A stretch of DNA of 64,000 nucleotides from Anaerocolumna chitinilytica (GCF_014218355.1 NZ_AP023368.1:4403501-4467500); one strand, 5' to 3'. Counted from the stretch's first letter, positions 1-8,282 are shown. Translations and numbers: made by a program. Notes: a model not told the origin generated them from the sequence alone.

Positions 1-39
1 GCAAAACAATGCGTATAATACAGCTTCGGTTACAGACAT
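1..39 (-). CDS. N-terminal fragment of an unidentified protein
   Basis: Only the first 13 codons are inside the window, reading MSVTEAVLYALFC on the minus strand. The ATG at 39-37 is preceded by a strong purine-rich ribosome binding site (AGAGGTGGAAGGAAG on the minus strand). The hydrophobic start could lead into a membrane segment, but this is too little to assign a family. The gene has a promoter and a terminator-bearing leader upstream, so it is probably under attenuation control. Confidence 0.6.
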   Translation of the reverse strand, partial: MSVTEAVLYALFC

Positions 40-97
40 TCTTCCTTCCACCTCTTTTCACAACCCGGCATACAGTATATATTATCTTTCCTACAGC

Positions 98-130
98 AAA
101 AAATGGAGAACTTCCCTACGGAAGCTCTCC
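98..130 (-). terminator. Intrinsic terminator inside the leader of the truncated minus-strand gene
   Basis: On the minus strand a near-perfect 11-bp stem (GGAGAGCTTCC / GGAAGTTCTCC, loop GTAG) is followed by ATTTTTT. It lies between a promoter and the ribosome binding site of the gene at 39, so it is placed to attenuate that gene. The roughly 60 nt between promoter and hairpin could hold a sensing RNA, but I did not recognise a known riboswitch class. Confidence 0.65.
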
Positions 131-196
131 ACCCTAAAGCCAAATCTTGAAACAGTAATTAAACTGCCAACCGGACACTTATTATTTTCTTTTTCT

Positions 197-226
197 ATCC
201 TACATAAAAATCACTAAACTTGTCAA
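197..226 (-). promoter_or_regulatory. Promoter for the attenuated minus-strand gene
   Basis: On the minus strand TTGACA (226-221) and TAGGAT (202-197) are separated by 18 bases. This gives a leader of roughly 150 nt before the start codon at 39. Positions 227-390 contain nothing else I can name. Confidence 0.5.
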
Positions 227-408
227 GTGTAATGTGACTTATATTTTCGGTTCTTATTTCCCTGCTTCTATATGTATTCTGGTAAATCCAGAATAATATG
301 TCACTTTTCTTCTAAAAATTAATAAAATATAGTACCACCTTATGGTGTGCCATAGATATAGAGAATCCCATGTTAATGACAGAAAATTGATTGCGAGGAA
401 TGATATTC

Positions 409-777
409 ATGGAGAGAACTCAATTATTATTTAGAACAGCCCCAGGTTCACAAGCTTTAAGCGGCGGAACCACAACAACTTTAACTTCCGATTTTCCAAA
501 CGGAATAGCTGTATTTCATTATCCAATTATACGCATACTATTTGGCAATAGAACATCTTCCGGTTCATCGGTAACCTTTAACCTCATTATGCTTCAAGGT
601 CCGGAGCTGATTGGAAGACTTGATTCTGTTACACTCAGTCCTGGCGAGTCATTTACCAGGACTTATGAAGTGCCAGGATTAGCACTTATCATAGATGCTA
701 GCAATAATGGTACTTCCGATAGTTATGTGGATGCTTTTCTTTATGGATTTGGTCCTAATAAAGACTGGAATTGCTGA
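409..777 (+). CDS. Hypothetical small protein, 122 residues
   Basis: I do not recognise this family. The start is ATG 409, preceded by GAGGAA about 9 bases upstream; an in-frame TTG at 391 has no comparable site. The product has no signal peptide, no membrane segment and a single terminal Cys. It is rich in Thr, Ser, Gly and short alternating hydrophobic stretches, which suggests an all-beta fold. A short, Thr-rich, beta-type protein of this kind could be a spore-coat or surface component, but that is a guess. It stands alone, converging with the ABC exporter operon on the other strand. Confidence 0.6.
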   Translation: MERTQLLFRTAPGSQALSGGTTTTLTSDFPNGIAVFHYPIIRILFGNRTSSGSSVTFNLIMLQGPELIGRLDSVTLSPGESFTRTYEVPGLALIIDASNNGTSDSYVDAFLYGFGPNKDWNC

Positions 778-787
778 CATTGAAAAT

Positions 788-855
788 GGGGGCTGTTATA
801 AAGTTAAGATTATCAGAGCTTACTCCGCTAAACTTACCCTTAGTAACAGTCCCCC
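788..855. terminator. Long stem-loop between convergent genes
   Basis: GGGGGCTGTTA (788-798) pairs with TAACAG-T-CCCCC (844-855) around a loop of about 45 bases. It lies just after the hypothetical gene ending at 777 and downstream of the minus-strand ABC operon ending at 951. Neither side has a long T run, so termination efficiency is uncertain. Confidence 0.4.
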
Positions 856-877
856 GCATATATTTATCCACATATAG

Positions 878-913
878 CTTACATTCCGGCATATTTTTCC
901 ACCGGAATGTAAG
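878..913. terminator. 12-bp perfect hairpin downstream of the ABC exporter operon
   Basis: CTTACATTCCGG (878-889) is exactly complementary to CCGGAATGTAAG (902-913), with a 12-base loop. It sits 37 bases past the stop of the ABC exporter gene on the minus strand. There is no T tract, so it may protect the mRNA end rather than terminate. Confidence 0.45.
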
Positions 914-950
914 AATATCACCAAACATTATGTTATGAATAGCAAACTCA

Positions 951-2840
951 TTATGATAGTTCAAACATACCGGTATATAACTGATAGTATTTTCCTTTTT
1001 GTCCTATCAGACCGTCGTGATTGCCTCTTTCGATAATCTCTCCGTTTTCCAATACCATAATGGCATGGGAATTACGTACGGTAGATAATCTGTGAGCAAT
1101 AACAAATACTGTTCTGCCCTCCATTAATCTGTCCATTCCCTTTTCTATAAGAGCTTCCGTTCTGGTATCAATGGAAGAGGTAGCTTCATCCAAAATTAAT
1201 ACCGGCGGGTCTGCTACGGCAGCTCTTGCTATGGTTAGAAGCTGTCTCTGCCCCTGGGAAAGGTTCGCTCCGTCTGCAGTTAATAACGTATCATAGCCCT
1301 TTGGCAGATGCTTAATGAAAGAATGAGCATTGGCAAGTTTTGCTGCGGTGATAATCTCTTCCTCCGTAGCATCAGGCTTCCCGTACCGGATATTCTCCAT
1401 TACCGTACCGGTAAAGAGATGAGAATCTTGCAATACCATAGCAAGAGAACGTCTTAAATCATCTTTTTTAATTTTATTGATGTTAATTCCATCGTATCGG
1501 ATTTTGCCGTCCGGTACATCATAGAAACGGTTAATCAGATTGGTTATCGTGGTTTTTCCGGCACCGGTGGAACCTACAAAGGCAATCTTCTGACCTACCT
1601 TGGCATAAAGAGATACACCGTTTAATACCGTTTTTTCTTCATTATACCCAAAGGTTACATTGTCAAAATCTACTTCACCTTTTACTCTTGTAAGGCTTAC
1701 GGTTTTGTCTTTATGAGGATGCTTCCAGGCCCAGATACCGGTTTTATCTTTTGTTTCCACAAGATTACCGCTTTCATCTTCTCTTGCATTTACTAAAGTA
1801 ACATAGCCGTCATCTATTTCCGGTGTTTCATCTATCATATTAAAGATTCTCTCTGCTCCGGCTAAAGCTGCCAGAATAGAGTTAAACTGCTGTGACATCT
1901 GTGTAATAGGCATAGAGAAGTTTCTTGTATACTGTAAAAAGGCAACCACCGCACCAATTGTCAGATGTCCTGAAATTGAAAGAATTCCTCCAAATATTGC
2001 TGTTATGGCATATAAAATATGGGATAAGTTACCCATTATCGGCATCAGCACACTGGCGGAAGCATTGGCATTCGTTGCAGCCTCACAGAGCTTACCGTTT
2101 ATCTTTTCAAAATTCTCTTTTGCTTGTTTTTCATAACAGAATACCTTTACCACTCTCTGTCCTTCAAACATTTCTTCAATGTATCCGTTAACTTCACCCA
2201 GATACTTTTGCTGTTCTTTAAAACGCGCTCCGCTTCGTTTTCCTATTGTCTTAATAATTACAATCATAACCATGACCATAAGAACCACAAGTATTGCAAG
2301 CTGCCAGCTGAGATACAGCATCATTATAAAGACACCGGTTACACTGATGGCAGAAGCGATAAAGTTCGCTACCGTATTACTGAACAGCTCTCTTAAGGTG
2401 TCCGTATCATTGGTATACCGGCTCATGATATCACCATGGGCATGGGTATCAAAATATTTTACCGGCAAGGATTCCATCTTCCGGAACAGGTCCGTACGAA
2501 TGCGGTATAGGGTTCCGGTTGCTATGTTAAGCATAACTCTGCTATATATATAAGTTGAGACAACTCCCGTGAGATAGATTCCAGCCATGATAAGCAGTGT
2601 CTTTATAAATCCCGCAAATAATACTGCATCATACTGTTTTAACATTGGTGTAAGATAACCATCTACTATCTTTTTCAGATAAGCGGTTCCCATGATCTGT
2701 GCCACGGAGCTCACTGCTATTCCTACAAGTACAAGCCCAAGCTGTAAATGGTACTTTGACATATATTGAAAGATTCTTTTTAAAGTCTTGCCGGCATTCT
2801 CTGGCCTGCTGCCGGGTCTGACTGCTTTTCCTTTTTTCAA
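951..2840 (-). CDS. ABC exporter half-transporter, catalytically canonical subunit
   Basis: This is a fused membrane domain plus ATPase subunit of the type IV (MsbA/LmrCD-like) exporter family, about 629 residues. The first ~330 residues contain six membrane segments. The ATPase carries Walker A GSTGAGKTT near 425, signature LSQGQ near 530, Walker B ending LILDEATSS near 550 with the catalytic Glu, and a switch His in IAHRLS near 584. All catalytic residues are intact. The best start is TTG 2840, six bases after GGAGG; a TTG at 2846 touches that site. The partner gene lies 217 bases upstream and a MarR gene before it. The pair probably exports hydrophobic drugs, lipids or peptides; the substrate is not visible. 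Confidence 0.9.
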   Translation of the reverse strand: MKKGKAVRPGSRPENAGKTLKRIFQYMSKYHLQLGLVLVGIAVSSVAQIMGTAYLKKIVDGYLTPMLKQYDAVLFAGFIKTLLIMAGIYLTGVVSTYIYSRVMLNIATGTLYRIRTDLFRKMESLPVKYFDTHAHGDIMSRYTNDTDTLRELFSNTVANFIASAISVTGVFIMMLYLSWQLAILVVLMVMVMIVIIKTIGKRSGARFKEQQKYLGEVNGYIEEMFEGQRVVKVFCYEKQAKENFEKINGKLCEAATNANASASVLMPIMGNLSHILYAITAIFGGILSISGHLTIGAVVAFLQYTRNFSMPITQMSQQFNSILAALAGAERIFNMIDETPEIDDGYVTLVNAREDESGNLVETKDKTGIWAWKHPHKDKTVSLTRVKGEVDFDNVTFGYNEEKTVLNGVSLYAKVGQKIAFVGSTGAGKTTITNLINRFYDVPDGKIRYDGININKIKKDDLRRSLAMVLQDSHLFTGTVMENIRYGKPDATEEEIITAAKLANAHSFIKHLPKGYDTLLTADGANLSQGQRQLLTIARAAVADPPVLILDEATSSIDTRTEALIEKGMDRLMEGRTVFVIAHRLSTVRNSHAIMVLENGEIIERGNHDGLIGQKGKYYQLYTGMFELS

Positions 2841-2887
2841 ATTCAACCTCCATCTGCTAACATTCTACTAACAATCAATAACACTAA

Positions 2888-3045
2888 GTAAGAAAAATGT
2901 CTCTATTTTCCAAAACACCGCAAGTTTGTGCCGAGGATTTCGCAGGCACATACTTGTGTAAGAAAAATGTCCTTTATTTTCCAAAACACCGCAAGTTTGT
3001 GCCGAGGATTTCGCAGGCACATACTTGTGTAAGAAAAATGTCCTT
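2888..3045. repeat. 70/71-bp tandem repeat between the two ABC exporter genes
   Basis: A unit beginning GTAAGAAAAATGTC starts at 2888, 2958 and 3029. The first two copies are full and nearly identical; the third is only the first ~17 bases. Each unit contains GCAAGTTTGTGCCGAGG and GCAGGCACATACTTGTG, which can pair with one another (CAAGTTTGTGCC against GGCACATACTTG). Each repeat could therefore form a hairpin in the mRNA between the two cistrons. Confidence 0.75.
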
Positions 3046-3057
3046 TTATTTTTCTTA

Positions 3058-4785
3058 CTATGCGCCTTTCTGCTGGGACTCATAGACTTCTTTATAAATT
3101 TCGTTATTTAATAACAACTCAGCAGGTGTATCGAAGGCATCAACAGCACCGTCTTCTAATACAAGCACTCTGTCTGCATCGCTGACGGAGGATATTCTCT
3201 GAGCAATGATGATCGTGGTGGTACCGCTTAGTTTTTCCTTTAAGGCTTCTCTTATCTTTTTATCGGTGGCTGTATCTACGGCACTGGTAGAATCATCCAG
3301 AATTATAATTTTGGGTTTTTTTAGCAAAGCTCTGGCAATACAAAGTCTCTGTTTCTGGCCTCCTGATACATTAACCCCGCCCTGTCCAAGCTGGGTCTCA
3401 TATCCTTCCGGAAAAGACATAATAAAATCATGGGCCTGAGCAGCTTTACAAGCCTCTTCTATTTCTTCTCTGGTAGCCTCCTGATTTCCCCATCTTAAAT
3501 TATCTAGGATAGAACCGGAGAACAGGACATTCTTTTGAAGCACCATTGCTACTTCACTTCTCAAATGCTCCAGCGTATAGTCTTTTGCATTATGTCCGCC
3601 TACGATAATTTCGCCTTCTAGTACATCATAAAGTCTTGGTATAAGCTGCACCAAAGTTGTCTTGGAGGAACCGGTTCCGCCTATAATTCCAATGGTCTCG
3701 CCGGGTTTTATGGATATATTTACATTACTTAGTGTAAGATTTTCTTTGTCTTTCGCATAGCTGAACGCTACATTTTTAAATTCAATGGAGCCGTCTTCTA
3801 ATTGCAATTTTCTATCGGCACCTGCATCACTTAAATCAATATTTTCTTGCAGCACTTCATATATTCTTGTCATAGAAGCTCTCGATATAATCATCATAAT
3901 AAAAATCATAGAAATCATCATAAGAGACATCAAAATCTGACCAATGTAGTTAACAAAGCTGGATAATTGTCCGATTTCAAATCTGCCGTCGATAACCATA
4001 TTTCCGCCAAACCAAAGAATAGCAATCATACAGCCATACATACTAATCTGCATGATTGGATTATTCAGAATAATCAGCTTTTCTGCAAATACCTGAGCTC
4101 TTCTTACTGCATCGGCGGAAGCTTCAAACTTTTTAATCTCCTGGGGTTCTCTAACAAAGGCTTTCACAACACGGATACCCGTTAGGTTCTCCTGTACATC
4201 ATTGTTCATCCTGTCATATAAACTAAGCATCTTAACAAATCTCGGATGTGCATTGCTCATAATTAGACCAAGGGCAACCGAAAGTACAGGAATTGCTACA
4301 AAGAATACCCCAGACAGTCTTCTGTTAATAAGAATAGCCATGATAGTAGCTCCTACTAACATTACCGGTGCTCTGGCAGCCATTCTGATTACCATCATAA
4401 AAGCATTCTGGGTATTGGTAACATCTGTTGTAAGTCTTGTAATCAGGGAAGAGGTAGAGAATTTATCTACATTGGAAAAAGAAAAATCCTGCACCTTATC
4501 AAACATGGTTTTTCTTAAATTTTTGGCAAATCCCATTCCGGCCTTAGCGCCGTACTTCGCACCCAGCCGTCCAAAGTTCAAGGATATTAGTGCCATGAAA
4601 ACCATTAAAGCCCCCATCTTTACAACATAACGAATGCCGCCGTCTCCCAGTATTCCCTTATCAATCATACTGGCCATTACAAAAGGAATTAAAATCTCCA
4701 TTATTACTTCCCCAATCATCATTAATGGGGTAAGTATTGCATATTTCTTGTATTCTCCAACACAAGCAAGAATCTTTTTATACAT
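3058..4785 (-). CDS. ABC exporter half-transporter, degenerate-site subunit
   Basis: This 575-residue partner subunit has six membrane segments followed by an ATPase domain. Walker A is GGTGSSKTT near 371 and the signature is VSGGQ near 475. The residue after Walker B is Asp (LDDSTS, near 496) instead of Glu, and the switch His is Gln (IAQRIS, near 526). In known heterodimeric exporters (TM287/288, LmrCD, BmrCD types) one site is degenerate in just this way, so I infer a heterodimer with the 951-2840 product. The start ATG is 5 bases after GGAGG. The upstream MarR gene is probably in the same transcript. Confidence 0.9.
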   Translation of the reverse strand: MYKKILACVGEYKKYAILTPLMMIGEVIMEILIPFVMASMIDKGILGDGGIRYVVKMGALMVFMALISLNFGRLGAKYGAKAGMGFAKNLRKTMFDKVQDFSFSNVDKFSTSSLITRLTTDVTNTQNAFMMVIRMAARAPVMLVGATIMAILINRRLSGVFFVAIPVLSVALGLIMSNAHPRFVKMLSLYDRMNNDVQENLTGIRVVKAFVREPQEIKKFEASADAVRRAQVFAEKLIILNNPIMQISMYGCMIAILWFGGNMVIDGRFEIGQLSSFVNYIGQILMSLMMISMIFIMMIISRASMTRIYEVLQENIDLSDAGADRKLQLEDGSIEFKNVAFSYAKDKENLTLSNVNISIKPGETIGIIGGTGSSKTTLVQLIPRLYDVLEGEIIVGGHNAKDYTLEHLRSEVAMVLQKNVLFSGSILDNLRWGNQEATREEIEEACKAAQAHDFIMSFPEGYETQLGQGGVNVSGGQKQRLCIARALLKKPKIIILDDSTSAVDTATDKKIREALKEKLSGTTTIIIAQRISSVSDADRVLVLEDGAVDAFDTPAELLLNNEIYKEVYESQQKGA

Positions 4786-4855
4786 CTAAACCTCCATGCT
4801 GCCAATGCACCTCAAATTTAGGCATCAGCACAAATTTGTGTAAGAAATCACACCG

Positions 4856-5314
4856 CTACTTTCCTGCAAACATTTCTATGTTTTGTATACTTTTCTTCAA
4901 CAGTTCCTTAAAAATTGACTGTTCTTCTTCCGTCATATCGGAAACAATGACGTTTTCTAACTTAAGGATATAATCTTTCAGAAATATAGATAATTCCCTT
5001 CCCTTTTCCGTCAGCCATACCCTCTTCACTCTGCCGTCAAGAGCATCTCCGCTCCTTCGCACCAGGCTGCTGCGCTCCATATTCTGAAGAATGCTTGTTA
5101 CACTGGAACGCTTCAATTCAAACATAACCTCAATATCCTTCTGGTTTGCAGGATTCTCCTCTGTAAAGCCATCTAAGAATTTTAAAACTTTCACCTGTTC
5201 AAAGGTTATCTTATGGGCTATCAGATTCTCATCCGCTAAATATTTGATATTCTTCGCAAGCTTTTGAATATAATATCCATAATCCCCCGGATGCTCTTTA
5301 CTGGAATTATTCAT
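4856..5314 (-). CDS. MarR-family transcriptional regulator
   Basis: A 152-residue winged-helix protein with the MarR layout: an N-terminal helix, a helix-turn-helix around NQKDIEVMFELKRSSVTSIL, and a wing containing RRSGDALDGRVKRVWLT followed by EKGRELS. It is the first gene of the transcript carrying the heterodimeric ABC exporter, the usual arrangement for ligand-responsive autorepression. ATG 5314 is preferred because a GGAAAGG site lies upstream; an in-frame TTG at 5335 overlaps that site. Two perfect inverted repeats near the promoter are candidate binding sites. Confidence 0.85.
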   Translation of the reverse strand: MNNSSKEHPGDYGYYIQKLAKNIKYLADENLIAHKITFEQVKVLKFLDGFTEENPANQKDIEVMFELKRSSVTSILQNMERSSLVRRSGDALDGRVKRVWLTEKGRELSIFLKDYILKLENVIVSDMTEEEQSIFKELLKKSIQNIEMFAGK

Positions 5315-5421
5315 TTTGAAACCATGCCTTTCCAACAGATAAAACCCTGGTTACTGTTAAAGTTACAGTACATAAACTTTCACATACCACCTACCCGCTT
5401 CACAACTTTCATTCTTCTATA

Positions 5422-5471
5422 GTTAGAAGTCTAACAATTAGTATATTAAAAAATAGTTGCATTGTCAACTA
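5422..5471 (-). promoter_or_regulatory. Promoter with two candidate MarR operators
   Basis: On the minus strand TTGACA (5468-5463) and TATACT (5445-5440) are 17 bases apart, close to the vegetative consensus. A perfect inverted repeat TAGTTG-N6-CAACTA (5454-5471) overlaps the -35 box. Another, GTTAGA-AG-TCTAAC (5422-5435), covers the likely start site. Both positions would let a dimeric repressor block RNA polymerase. That MarR binds them is inference. Confidence 0.7.
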
Positions 5472-5488
5472 TAATTTTGCCATTATTT

Positions 5489-6175
5489 TTATACAGACAT
5501 AAAACAACAGTTGCATAACAGGGTCAGCCAGCACAAACTGGTACATACTTTACCTAATCCCTCCATTGTCCTGCCATAGCCTTCACCCATATTTTCATAC
5601 CAGATTCCTCCGCCTTCCATTCTCTTTAGTAGAATCTGGTACTGCAGGTTATCCGGTTCTAAAGCTGCTGCCATTCTGGCTGATTCTAATGCCGTAACAT
5701 TATTTCCAAGACCTTGGTTGGCAAGTGCATTATAGAAATGCCATGGGGCATTCCTCTCAGGGACAGATTCCAGCACTGTTACAGCCTCCCTGTAGTTACC
5801 TGCATTGAGATAGCTAACGGCAGCTCTTAAACTCTGCGGCTCCTCATAACTCTGGTATTGTCCATAACCAAAAGGCCCATACCCATAGGTCCCCTGAGTG
5901 CTGTTATAGGTTCCCTGATTATATGTATTTTGTCCATAATCCTGTCTGTATGCACTTTGAGAATAACTTGAATAATTACCATTCTCCCTGCTCTTTATTA
6001 TACTGTTATAAGCCGCCTGTATCTCCTTAAAGCGCTCTTCTGCCAGTGCTTTATTCGGATTATTAATATTAGAATCCGGATGATATCTACGGCTTAAGGA
6101 ACGGTATGCTTTTTTAACATCATCATCGGAAGCCTCAGGGGTTACTCCTAACACTTTATAAGGATCCGTAAACAT
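5489..6175 (-). CDS. J-domain (DnaJ-type) protein with a C-terminal repeat region
   Basis: A 228-residue protein. Residues ~1-65 form a J-domain with the conserved HPD motif in RRYHPDS, which stimulates the ATPase of a DnaK-type chaperone. A Tyr/Gly/Gln-rich linker (about 70-110) follows, then a helical stretch with alternating Ala/Leu and NAGNYREAV resembling tetratricopeptide repeats. The end is Cys-rich and hydrophobic. It lacks the zinc-finger and substrate domains of true DnaJ, so it is a specialised co-chaperone. ATG 6175 follows GCGAGGAATT; an in-frame TTG at 6187 is less likely. The next genes upstream encode a DUF5685 protein and a zinc-ribbon membrane protein. Confidence 0.85.
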   Translation of the reverse strand: MFTDPYKVLGVTPEASDDDVKKAYRSLSRRYHPDSNINNPNKALAEERFKEIQAAYNSIIKSRENGNYSSYSQSAYRQDYGQNTYNQGTYNSTQGTYGYGPFGYGQYQSYEEPQSLRAAVSYLNAGNYREAVTVLESVPERNAPWHFYNALANQGLGNNVTALESARMAAALEPDNLQYQILLKRMEGGGIWYENMGEGYGRTMEGLGKVCTSLCWLTLLCNCCFMSV

Positions 6176-6201
6176 AATTCCTCGCAATCTGCTTCAGACA
6201 A

Positions 6202-6228
6202 GTATGAATTATTAACCATAATTCATAC
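6202..6228. repeat. 11-bp perfect palindromic hairpin
   Basis: GTATGAATTAT (6202-6212) and ATAATTCATAC (6218-6228) are exact complements around TAACC. It lies just before the J-domain gene and overlaps the first of four ~50-bp repeats. Confidence 0.6.
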
Positions 6229-6416
6229 ACATGGGCTGGTATGGTGCTGGTATGAATATTAATCGCATAATTCATACTCATTGGCTAGTGTGTTTCTAGT
6301 ATGCATTTTTAATTACATAAATCATACTCATTGGTTAGGTATGATTACTTGTAAGAATTATGAAAGCATAGTTCAGTTCATACATATTAATTGAGAATGG
6401 TGGTCGGTTCGTACCT
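6217..6416. repeat. Four imperfect ~50-bp tandem repeats
   Basis: Units beginning CATAATTCATAC, CATAATTCATAC, CATAAATCATAC and CATAGTTCAGTT start at 6217, 6266, 6316 and 6367, a period of 49-51 bases. The middle copies share CTCATTGG followed by CTAGTGTG or TTAGGTATG. They fill most of the 295-base gap between the DUF5685 and J-domain genes. No coding potential was seen. Confidence 0.65.
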
Positions 6417-6469
6417 GTTAGCTAAGTATAAAGGTTTAACTTGTATTATTGATAATCTAAAATCATATA

Positions 6470-7312
6470 TTAAGGCAATATTTCATTTTCTAGCTTTTCT
6501 TTTGTACTTCTATCCATCTGGATTCTGTCAAACTTAGACCATACTCCGGCATACAGGATATTTCGCAAAATATCTGCATTTAACAGTATGGGAAGCTTCT
6601 CAAATTCTCTGGCACAATCTGACATCATAAGATTTAGAATTTCCCTCTTGTCTACTTCCTTTTCCTGCAGCAAAAAGGGGTTATAACTACCGCTCTTACT
6701 ATCCTTCTCCGTATCCTCACTGGCATCGCACAGATAGATGAACTTTCCAAGATAAAAGCCTACTTTTTTCAAAGTATCCGCCCATTCATCTTTTTTGTAT
6801 TGAAAGATTTCACCTAACATCTCCCCGGTAAGACCTGCTGCCGTATCAAGATTCGGTTCCTTCTTCTTTTCACATTCCGTAAGAACTTCCATGTAGTGAG
6901 ATACCGCATTGGTCTGCCTGGGGTATTTCTTTATCAACTTATGATAATTTCTTTCCAGCATTTTGGCAAGAGAAAGTTTACTAAAATCTTTATCATCCCG
7001 CCAGTCATCCATCAGGTTATGATATGCTAATATTATATTCATGTCAGCGGCATATTCTGTTATCTCATTCAACCGCATTGGATGTTTTCTCCCCGGATGT
7101 GCAATGCAGCGGTGCGCCTCTCCCTTTTCCTCCGGTTCATAGAGACCGCTGAGTAAGACTATGAGAAAGGTCATATCAAAAGTTAAAGTCGCTTGTCCAA
7201 GCATTCCGTACTTATGCTTTAATACATTGCACAGACCACAATAATAAGAATGATATCTCTCATAATCTTTTATTTTCATTTCCGGTTTATTAATGGTTAC
7301 ATAACCAAACAT
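6470..7312 (-). CDS. DUF5685-family protein
   Basis: This 280-residue protein matches, from memory, the DUF5685 family common in Lachnospiraceae and found beside J-domain genes. It opens with MFGYVTINKPEMKIKDYERY, and an early YCGLC motif gives a CxxC. Two acidic motifs stand out: LMDDWRDDKDF near 103 and CDASEDTEKD near 208. They resemble in spacing and character the metal-binding Asp motifs of isoprenoid-synthase-fold enzymes, a possibility rather than an identification. No membrane segment is evident. The ATG is preceded by AAGGTGAG 8 bases upstream. The zinc-ribbon gene lies 25 bases upstream. Confidence 0.75.
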   Translation of the reverse strand: MFGYVTINKPEMKIKDYERYHSYYCGLCNVLKHKYGMLGQATLTFDMTFLIVLLSGLYEPEEKGEAHRCIAHPGRKHPMRLNEITEYAADMNIILAYHNLMDDWRDDKDFSKLSLAKMLERNYHKLIKKYPRQTNAVSHYMEVLTECEKKKEPNLDTAAGLTGEMLGEIFQYKKDEWADTLKKVGFYLGKFIYLCDASEDTEKDSKSGSYNPFLLQEKEVDKREILNLMMSDCAREFEKLPILLNADILRNILYAGVWSKFDRIQMDRSTKEKLENEILP

Positions 7313-7337
7313 TCTGCTATCTCACCTTACTCTTTCA

Positions 7338-7733
7338 CTAACTTTTACGAATAAATTCCGCGTGACACTTTGGACAGGTTATACAGATCTTTCCTTTTCC
7401 CTTGGGAATCCTTATCTTCTGCTTACAGGTAGGACACCTGTATATATGATATTTTTTGTGCTGCTCACCTTGTCCCTTTAAATTCTTAAACAAACTTAAA
7501 AATCTATCTTTTTGAAATATAAATTTCTGGTTTTCATTATATCTCTTATTGATATTTCTTGAAAACATTCTAACATAACAAATGATTAAAATTAAGAATG
7601 AAATTGAAGAAAGAATACTGCTTCTTACAAAGGTAGACAATAGCATAACAATAATACCCGTCCAAATAAGAAATTGTCCTAACTGGTCCATCCCATATCT
7701 GCCAATCATAAACTGTCTGAATTTTTCTTTCAT
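7338..7733 (-). CDS. Membrane protein with a C-terminal zinc ribbon
   Basis: A 131-residue protein with two adjacent hydrophobic segments (about 19-37 and 42-57). A basic stretch follows, then a C-terminal zinc ribbon with CPTC and CPKC pairs around a Lys-rich loop. The membrane part would anchor it with the ribbon in the cytoplasm. The function is unknown. It is the first gene of the DUF5685/J-domain group, 25 bases before the next. No strong ribosome binding site was seen at the chosen ATG. Confidence 0.75.
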   Translation of the reverse strand: MKEKFRQFMIGRYGMDQLGQFLIWTGIIVMLLSTFVRSSILSSISFLILIICYVRMFSRNINKRYNENQKFIFQKDRFLSLFKNLKGQGEQHKKYHIYRCPTCKQKIRIPKGKGKICITCPKCHAEFIRKS

Positions 7734-8030
7734 CTTATTTTACCAATTACCGCCACTCGTTCTTAGAAGGAGAATGTGGCATCCTTTCTTTTCTATTTTC
7801 CTTCCAGTTATACGTAAAGACCTGTGGTTAAGATCTGCTTTCATATATACTTAAAGCTAAATAATTATAAGTCCATTAAACACGATACAGCAGTAAACGT
7901 ACATTGTCAATGGAACTGAATCATTCTTAATTTACTTTTTATACATATCAGACTTTTTTCATGAATTGGCTTATGTTATACTAAATAAGTTACAAATATA
8001 TAATAATAACCTTCAAAAAAGGAGCTATAT
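7734..8030. other. Divergent intergenic region
   Basis: About 300 bases between the minus-strand zinc-ribbon gene and the plus-strand YkgJ-like gene. It is AT-rich and must hold promoters for both directions, but I could not pick a convincing -35/-10 pair. No RNA gene or repeat was seen. Confidence 0.4.
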
Positions 8031-8282
8031 ATGGATTGTAGAATCGGGTGCGGCGCATGCTGCATCGCCCCTTCAATTTCTTCCCCTATTCCTGGAATGC
8101 CACAGGGTAAACCAGCCGGAGTACGCTGTATTCAACTTACAGAAGACAATAAATGCAAACTATTCAAAGATGCCAGGCGCCCTAAAGTCTGCGGCAGCCT
8201 TACTCCCTCCTTTGAAATATGCGGTACTGATAAGGAAGAAGCACTTCTATATTGGAAGAACCTCGAAGCCCTTACAAAATAA
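8031..8282 (+). CDS. YkgJ-like Fe/Zn-chelating Cys-cluster protein
   Basis: This 83-residue protein begins MDCRIGCGACCIAPSISSP, the signature of the YkgJ family whose Cys cluster is annotated as Fe- or Zn-chelating. Eight Cys are spread through the protein: C3, C7, C10, C11, C33, C42, C54 and C64. The family's GxP-rich loop (PGMPQGKPAG) and RPKVCGSL motif are intact. It is slightly shorter than the enterobacterial relatives. GGAG lies 6 bases before the ATG. The biochemical role of the family is not established. It is monocistronic. Confidence 0.85.
   Translation: MDCRIGCGACCIAPSISSPIPGMPQGKPAGVRCIQLTEDNKCKLFKDARRPKVCGSLTPSFEICGTDKEEALLYWKNLEALTK

Noticed and set aside
755..964. Short minus-strand frame at the end of the ABC exporter gene
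   Set aside because: It spans two hairpins and has no start signal or recognisable product.
2868..3083. Open frames with repeated peptide segments between the ABC genes
   Set aside because: They exist only because the 70-bp tandem repeat is open; no start site or family match.
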